Position numbers and translations under genes: made by a program. Source: Hypholoma sublateritium FD-334 SS-4 (Eukaryota > Basidiomycota > Agaricomycetes > Agaricales > Strophariaceae). Taken from it: a stretch of DNA of 64,000 nt. Positions 57,622 to 64,000 of this stretch are shown one piece after another; the stretch's first letter is position 1, and every line of letters begins with the position of its first letter. The notes below the pieces were generated by a model that ran no database searches, had not been told where the DNA came from, and was given only the letters and a program-made list of their open reading frames with translations. The stretch lies in NCBI GenBank assembly GCA_000827495.1, contig KN817563.1, forward strand, positions 186,001-250,000. Direction: 5' to 3'.

Positions 57622-58374
57622 ATGAATTGTCCGATATGTCTTGAAAACTTCAAGGACGCGGCATTCAGCCTCGTTTGTGGTATGCAACACGACACATTTC
57701 AGGCTGAAGTTGATAGCCAACGCCTTCTGTAATCTGACAGGACATCTCTTGGACGAACCGTGCGTCACCGCTTTGAAGAATCAAAGGAACGACAGATACA
57801 TCGTCTGCCCGATTTGCAGGAGCAGATGCCCAGCAGGTAGGGCTTATTTGGCCAACGTCAAGACCTCAAACAAGGCTGATCGATGACGGATGGAGATCTA
57901 TCTGCAGGGGGCATCAGGAAAATATATATTGGGGGAAACGCGCCAAATGCACCTAATCGATATGAATACCGCAACAACGAGCCCTTAGAGGCGGAGCTGG
58001 AAGAATACTACGAAGAGCCATCCGAATATTTGGAAGATTGCGACGAGCCTGAGCCTCTGGATGAGGACTCGTTAGAGTTCGACCAAGAGCCACTCGAGCA
58101 TTTAGAAGATCCCGATGAATTGGATGAACCATTGTATGAGGACTTCGGAGAATACGACGACGAGCCTTTTTCCGGGGAGGTGGAAGTCCTCAATGACGCG
58201 CCAGTGGTCGAGGAGCTGGAAGAATTCTACGATCACTCCTACGAAGAAGACCCCGAAATAGCGGCATACCATGAAGAACAACTGTACAGTGACTCTTACG
58301 ATGTGGAAGATCACGAGGATGACGAGGATGAACTCCTTATTCAAGCCTTAAGTATGCAAGAATACGACGAATAA
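57622..58374 (+). CDS. Small RING-finger protein with acidic tail (probable E3 ligase)
   Basis: Exons 57622-57679, 57741-57836 and 57908-58374 join in frame to 206 residues. The N-terminus MNCPICLENFKDAAFSLVCGHLL starts a C3HC4 RING: C-X2-C, then C-G-H, a C in DEPCVTAL and CPICRSRCP. It is followed by RKIYI, a strand that often follows RINGs in basidiomycete homologs. The remaining ~145 residues are extremely acidic (runs of Glu, Asp, Tyr, Pro; repeats like EPLEHLEDPDELDEPLYED), predicted to be disordered. If exon 2 were not spliced, translation would stop at 57886 and give a RING-only protein, so the second intron may be a regulated choice. The expected activity is ubiquitin transfer; partners are unknown. 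Confidence 0.72.
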
Positions 58375-58462
58375 TTTCAAGGAGAGTACGAGGAAGGACA
58401 TATTATCTTTGCAGAATGACAACTGGACCGGAATAACACCCACCCAGAAGCTCTGTCGACCG

Positions 58463-59184
58463 TTACCCATCCCAGACACAAAAATACTCCAAACAGCGTG
58501 CATGTATGTTCAGAACCTTGATCATGATGAACTTTACTGTGTAGCAGGCTAAGTGGTATATTATTTGACATTCGAACGGTGTATATTCAAATATTTGGCA
58601 AGCGTCGAGGTATTTCCTCAGACCAGATGTCTCCGTTCCGGTGGCTTTGACAAGGATGTCCAGCAAACATAGTCCGCTGCGCAAACCTGGTGGTAGTCCG
58701 CTTGAGATGTGCGGTGCGGGCAGCATGAGATTCAACAGAGGCGGTAGGTGTGAAGCTTTCCAGACCGTGTAATTAGTATAAGGACTCGTAGCGGCAGAAT
58801 TTCGAAGGGAGGTAGTATAGTACGGAGTAGACACGGTCAGTGTAATCAAACTAGAACATTCAGCACAGATTTCTGCTGCAAGCACATTCTACAACGAGGA
58901 AAGCATGAGCAATGGCGGAGGCGTATCTGGCCAGGCCGTATGATGTACGTAAAAGCGCACACACGGAGGTTGGCGCCATTGCGTACTTCAAAAGGGCGGC
59001 CGATAGAGTTGCGAGGGGAGGGTCGGTGGCAAGGCTGTGTCGATAGGTCCGGTAAAGCGAAAGACGAGTTGCTACTTAGCGCGGTAGGCGTGAGCGATGC
59101 ATGGCGAAGCGACACAGCTCTAAGGGACGCAGACTCGGATCCTTCACGAGATGATACATGAGGCCCAGATAGAATGCGCGTCAT
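58463..59184 (-). CDS. Hypothetical minus-strand gene, weak
   Basis: Two overlapping open stretches could be joined through an intron near 58850-58900. The right one is Ser/Arg-rich. The left one (LITLTVSTPYYTTSLRN, HISSGLPPGLRSGLCLLDILV) has moderate hydrophobicity and LRR-like spacing, reminiscent of the C-terminal half of F-box proteins. No start, domain or homolog could be assigned. Treat as a possibility only. Confidence 0.2.
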
Positions 59185-60699
59185 GGGCGGGACGTTCAGA
59201 GCGAGGTGGGTCAGAGGGGCGAACCTGGGCCGTACTTCGCACTACTTCGTATGCCGGGATAGACAATTGCTTTCAGGCTGTTCTACCTCCTGAGAGGGTC
59301 CAGGTTTTGGCTCGCATTCATGAATTTGACGAATTAACCAGGGGTCACCACACGATTACGAGTTCCTAGGGCGCACAAGCGCCAAACAAGAGGGGAGATA
59401 TGCCGTCAAATGGGGAGGGTGCAAGCTGGGTGCAAGCCAAGCGGCCATCATGATCATGATACATAGTGGCCGTCATTAGTCAGCTGGACCTCTTCAACTT
59501 GAACCGTTTGCTCTGAGTCAGGTTCCAGCGTTTTCAACCTCCACCGTGACCATTCCACGTTTGCCTTCCTGTGAACCTACATACCATCTGCAAAATTCGG
59601 CCGCGGAGAGCTTCGTTAAGCTCCAGACTTGAGACGACGATTGGAGCGACATCTGGCTAGTTGTGGCTTCATCAGTGGGACTTGCCAAATGGGACGCGTT
59701 TGGGACGCGTCGAAAGCCTGATAGCAATATCGAAATGCCTGTATCAAATTTACCTTCCCTCCGCGAGAGACAACAGAGAGTTGATGATTGTGTACCAAAT
59801 GCCGTCAGAACCAGCACCAGAACCAAACTGAGGTACGTCTCTATCATCTGGGTTTGCCACAACGATCACCACTGACAATCCAGGGTACCTGATGGTGGAA
59901 ATTCCGAGAAGACCCGTTAGATATCGTCTTCACAGAGAGATAGAGAATACGCTCCCAGGCCCTTACTCGACGCGGTCAAAGAGTAATATGACGCATTGAA
60001 AACAGCGGACGAGAACCTGTTTATATGCATACGTTGCGTGGCCTCAAGCATCTCCTGCGCCATTCAAGGTGGTTTTCGGGTGGGTATCTTCTCAATTGTC
60101 ATCACGATGCTCACGGTGGATCTATAAAATCAGTCAGTGGGCAGACACGAAGTATCTGGAGGTTCCGCCTCCAACCTTGACGATGCCATCTTGATCACCG
60201 ACACTCGCCTCTTCTCGCACTTCGCAAACACTAACACGGCAAGCTTCTCAAGCGATAACGCACCGGATTTTCAGCCTCGCTCTCTATCTACATGTTTCCC
60301 AAGCAGCCCTGATCTTGTTTTCGCGGGACTTGTCTAGTCTGCGTTGTCGAAGGACCCCGCAGAATCTCTTGAGAATCTGCGCGCATGTCCTCGCCAACAC
60401 GGACCTCTACAGTTTTCTTTTTCTCTCGACCGTCGCGCCAACGGATCTTTTGCTCTCTACTAGTACTTCTATCCGACTGTCTCGGCGAACCCCTTTTCCC
60501 CGCTCCGTCGGCAAAGACGAAGTACATTGGGGAATTCTGGCATCCGCGGTCAGCCACGTTGTGGCAGTGCATCCGAACATCAGACCGCGGGCAGAATACT
60601 GGCTGTGCTCCAAGCTATTAGCTTTGCAGACTCAAAAGCAAGTGCGGATACCCGCAAGCCATTGGACGATCGAGGGCCTATTTTTTAAAATGGTGACTT

Positions 60700-61450
60700 T
60701 CGTTAGGTGGTGCATGGAGTTATCCGCATGGCGCATCAACCATCAATCTGTTCCTTGCCCGACGGTCACAGACTGCAGTGCTCGCACTAATACGATTGGG
60801 CGTATGCCACGATGCGCATATGCTTGAGCTGATGGAGGGCGTCCAGAATGGTCCCTGGGCAGATTATCATATTCAACGGTACTTGGCGAACTTCGACAAT
60901 CTGCCAATACGCCTGGAGGATCGCGCATACCAAACCCGCTACCCAGAAGAAACCTAGGAATAGGATACTCTTCCAGCTTTTCAAGAAGATTGCCATATTT
61001 GACACGGCGGCGATGTTGTTCTAGAGTACTAGTAATGGGCGCTGATTCGATACTCACTGAAGGCATCGGGTATAAGCATAGATACATCAGTGTTTTATTA
61101 CTGACCATAACCGCGGATGTCCACGGCAGTTTTGCACTCTGCGTAGCTCCTCTGATGTCGTCCAGTGCGATAGCCCGCACGGCCATAGCCACATGTGTGG
61201 TCGATAAATCAAAGAAGGATAGTGGTTATGAGTGAGGTCCAATTGATCTTTTCATGAACCTTTCATCCTTGGTCGTCGAACAGTAGCCATCTAAGGTGGA
61301 AGGGCGGAGTACATAGATACCATCCTGTTACCGATCCTGCTACTGGGGCAATGACATAATCCAATCGTTGTCCGTATTGTCGACATTCCCGGGAGTGTTG
61401 CGAAGAGCCGGGGCGAATGGAGAACTTGGTCCATACCAAGTAGATCATGG
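60700..61450 (-). pseudogene. Possible remnant of a membrane-protein gene
   Basis: On the minus strand a convincing hydrophobic segment (SILFLGFFWVAGLVCAILQAYW) is followed by QIVEVRQVPLN and a short continuation. Upstream frames carry no matching start, and neighbouring frames are open for similar lengths. The pattern would fit one helix pair of a DUF6533/6534-type protein, but no family block is certain. Confidence 0.2.
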
Positions 61451-62334
61451 AATTCCCATTTCTTGAACCCTTACCTATGTGGTCCTATGGCTTCATGTGG
61501 TTGGCGTTAAGGGGCCTATTGAGTACTTGAAGGCATTGAACATGCGATCTCTTCAAATAAAATTACGCGCATTACTCTAGAATATCACTGATTTTTTTTC
61601 TTTCTTGGACAAGAGCTTGGCACAAACTTGGGTGATTTATCTAATGTAACTATCAAATTAATGATCCTGTCCGAGTCGCCCGTGACATGTGGATCAGTTA
61701 TGCCTGAGACCAACACTGCCTGCTCGCAATCTTTGAGGTAAAAATATGTCGGACAAGAACGTTTAGTACGAAGTGGAGCCCAGATTAATGGGGCAGGAGC
61801 TGTTACGCTGCGCAGCCTGTTGACTTGATTTATCGCACTGTGATATAGCTAGTCTTCGTTGAAATGCGCCATCGCCCTCCACAAAGTGATTTGATGATGT
61901 GTGTTGTAGCGAAGTCTCGACAGAATTTCAATTTGTTCAGAAGGGGCGTACATATTGAGTGCGACACGATGTAGCGAGCGGTTGGGTGCATGAAAAGCGG
62001 GCATCCGGTTCCCAATGTGCGGCGATCGATGGCTAGTGGGACTCTACCTTCGAACAACATCCGGCGACTCGGAGTCCTTCTTTTTCCTTCTTTTGATGCA
62101 GTATTATTAGCGTGATCTTGGGTGTTCTTATCGAGACATGCCGATTGTTCATCATTAAGTAGTATCACCAAAGCTCTGGTGCGACGGCGCTGACACTATG
62201 CTTATATTCAGACTTCCCATGTGGGAAATTTGGCGAAAGCTTCACCGTGACTGGTGTATTTATTTTTAGGATAAATGCGGCATACAAAAGGAGCTCAACG
62301 CTCGACACCCACGCACTCTCCATCCGAAGCTACG

Positions 62335-64000
62335 ATGTCTACGGCGACACTGGTCAACAATGGTACCATCGAGGAGCCGTATCTCATTGGTAGGTTACAG
62401 AAAAAATCAACTGTTTCATCTCTCATAAGTGTGCAATAGGTGTCATGGCGAGCTGCATGTAGGACCCACTGGTTATTGTGCTCGTACAGGACATAGCTGC
62501 TCACATGCCTCTCATAAGGTTGTACGGAATATCTGTCGCCCAAGCTGTTTTTTATTATCGGACCTATCCAGAAGACAATCGAATCCTCAAGATTTTGGTG
62601 AGTTTGAAAGACAGTCATGTCGCAGTGGAGATTCCGACTCATAATGCAACAGGTAGGCACTCTTACGTACGCCCAAAAGGATACAATTGTGTCTTTTGGA
62701 GTCTAAGTCGCATATTAGGCTTGCGGAAACTGCACATTTAATCCTTGTTGGAGAAACCGCGCATTTTGTGTACGTAGTCTGTAAATTGCCTGAGAACATC
62801 CAAGGCCTATTTCATTTTCGAACGTAAGATTCTCTGATGCCGAGACTTGGAATACAAGCTCAATTGTTCTTTAGAACGTGGACGGTATGGGGGACCAATC
62901 TGAATATACTCTGGGTTGTCGGACTAACAGGCTTAACTGAAGGCGTCCTTTGGGTTGACTGTGAGTTCTTCAAAGCTACCGTATTGGGACTGCTCAAGCT
63001 GAATTTGGTTGAAAGGTCTTGATAACAAGTATGGTTCAAGGGTAGCTATATGTAATCACTTTGAGGGTTTTCCTTTATATCCTGATATAATGGGGAATTC
63101 AGGTTTTACTGTTGGAGGATATGGACCTGTATGTGCATTATCGACTATTTCATGTGTATTCAGCCTCAAAATTTGATTAGTTAGCCTCAAAGTCAAATGG
63201 AGGATCCCAGTTGTTACGCTAATTGTAAGTTTTACTTCCCAATAAACATCTATTGTTTTTAACATCTGTAACTGGTTGTCTGTAGGTTGCTTCGTCTTTT
63301 GGACAGCTGTGTATGTTCAACAAATTTATCTATCAAAGTTCTAGATCTGAATAATGTATCCTTGTCTTGGCAGGCATTGGAATGAGTGAGAAATTCTATT
63401 TTCTGTTGCAAGCGTACTGATATTCATCGTTTTTGAACACTGTGCAACGGCGCAGCATTGACTGTATTGTTGTAGGCCCTGGTAATTGATCTGTGCAAAC
63501 TATCATCTAACGGCGATTACATAGCTATATAAATCGCTTCATCCCAACAATATACCTAGAGCCGGCTCAGGTAATTTAATACCTTCGTTAACCCCAAAGT
63601 TACTTAACAAAGGATAAAAAGGGACTCTATAATACGCTGCTAGCGCTTGTGGTATTCTGTGATGCCCTTATAGCTGCCACCCTTGTGAGACTGCTCAAAA
63701 CTTCACGAACTGGGTTCAAGTCGTAAGTTAGGGTTTCTTCCATCTCTGTGCTACATCTGACCCGACAAATCTGCACCGAAGTTCGCGTTATGCCGTTGAT
63801 CGTCTTGTGCTCTACAGGTACGCATCCAATTTAAGCAGCAATATTTCCCATTTAGGGTAAAAATTGATGAAACTTTCAAAGCATCAATGTGGGGCTCATA
63901 ACCAGTGCAATGTCAATATGCATTTTTGTCACAGTGCGCTCAATTTTTATCTGATATGTAAATCAGCCATATAAAAGTTAATATCAATACGTCTCGATAA
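62335..64000 (+). CDS. DUF6534 family membrane protein, fourth paralog (partial, runs off the window)
   Basis: ATG 62335 reads MSTATLVNNGTIEEPYLIG, matching the first helix position. Exons then give VMASCM, LYGISVAQAVFYYRTYPEDNRILKIL and LAETAHLILVGETAHFVYVVCKL. Next are QAQLFFRTWTVWGTNLNILWVVGLTGL, and DALIAATLVRLLKTSRTGFKS near 63660-63722. The last is the RTGFK turn that precedes the final helices in DUF6534. A further exon (VDRLVLY, about 63799-63819) is visible before the window ends. Sequence is clearly more distant from the other three copies, which are closer to one another. The gene is AT-rich and intron-dense; several short exons between 62900 and 63600 were not resolved. Confidence 0.65.

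Larger units (their letters stand above)
58375..62334. other. Four-kilobase region with no confidently identified gene
   Basis: Only weak candidates (listed separately at 58463 and 60700). Short frames on both strands lack motifs. A TATAAAA-like word near 60122 lies on the plus strand, and T-rich and AT-rich stretches are common near 61550-61650. Confidence 0.45.

Noticed and set aside
60315..60827. 170-codon plus-strand ORF
   Set aside because: No recognisable motif. An overlapping minus-strand stretch has a better hydrophobic segment, and neither is convincing.

Overview
This window looks like nuclear DNA from a filamentous basidiomycete, most likely an Agaricomycete. Genes are split by many short introns of about 40-60 bp on both strands. 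Several families are basidiomycete-typical: DUF6534 membrane proteins, F-box/LRR proteins, a small alanine-rich secreted protein and a lone retrotransposon-type Gag. The housekeeping genes are fungal: phosphatidylserine decarboxylase, the chitin-synthase export chaperone Chs7, tRNA m5U methyltransferase Trm2 and mitochondrial glutamyl-tRNA synthetase. Gene models below were built by hand from splice signals, reading frame and family motifs; no search or RNA evidence was available.

Layout. 0-0.35 kb: 3' end of phosphatidylserine decarboxylase (+). 0.7-6.7 kb: a tandem pair of F-box genes (-), one a broken remnant, separated by a 3.7-kb segment that also occurs at 46.7-50.5 kb and carries a DUF6534 gene. 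7.0 kb: tRNA-Ile(AAT). 7.4-9.6 kb: mitochondrial GluRS (-). 10.2 kb: secreted protein (+). 11.0-12.8 kb: serine carboxypeptidase (-). 14.4-16.3 kb: solo Gag-like gene (+). 16.9-18.4 kb: another F-box-type protein (+). 21.5-24.7 kb: DUF2235/Tle1-like hydrolase with a long C-terminal extension (+). 24.8-28.6 kb: very GC-rich diverged tandem repeats. 29.2-31.7 kb: PH-CRIB-PH protein (+). 34.3-36.2 kb: DUF6534 gene (+). 36.6-38.0 kb: FAD monooxygenase (-). 38.9-39.8 kb: uncharacterised protein (+). 40.6-42.5 kb: second, frameshifted serine carboxypeptidase (+). 42.9-43.8 kb: gene with an N-terminal GGTF motif (-). 44.7-46.1 kb: Chs7 (-). 46.7-50.5 kb: second copy of the segmental duplication. 50.5-52.0 kb: branched-chain aminotransferase (-). 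53.3-55.4 kb: Trm2 (-). 55.8-57.2 kb: ChaC-type glutathione cyclotransferase (+). 57.6-58.4 kb: RING protein (+). 58.4-62.3 kb: poorly interpretable. 62.3-64 kb: a fourth DUF6534 gene running off the edge (+).

There is no single pathway. The housekeeping genes form a backbone, and between them lie accessory genes that have duplicated and decayed locally: four DUF6534 genes, two carboxypeptidases and three F-box genes. The 3.7-kb duplication carries the last codons of the aminotransferase gene. This shows that the 46.7-50.5 kb copy is the source, and that the copy at 1.7-5.3 kb landed between two F-box genes and gave the surviving one a new C-terminus. The most biologically suggestive gene is the DUF2235 hydrolase, whose C-terminal half resembles the tail of basidiomycete caspase-like proteins.
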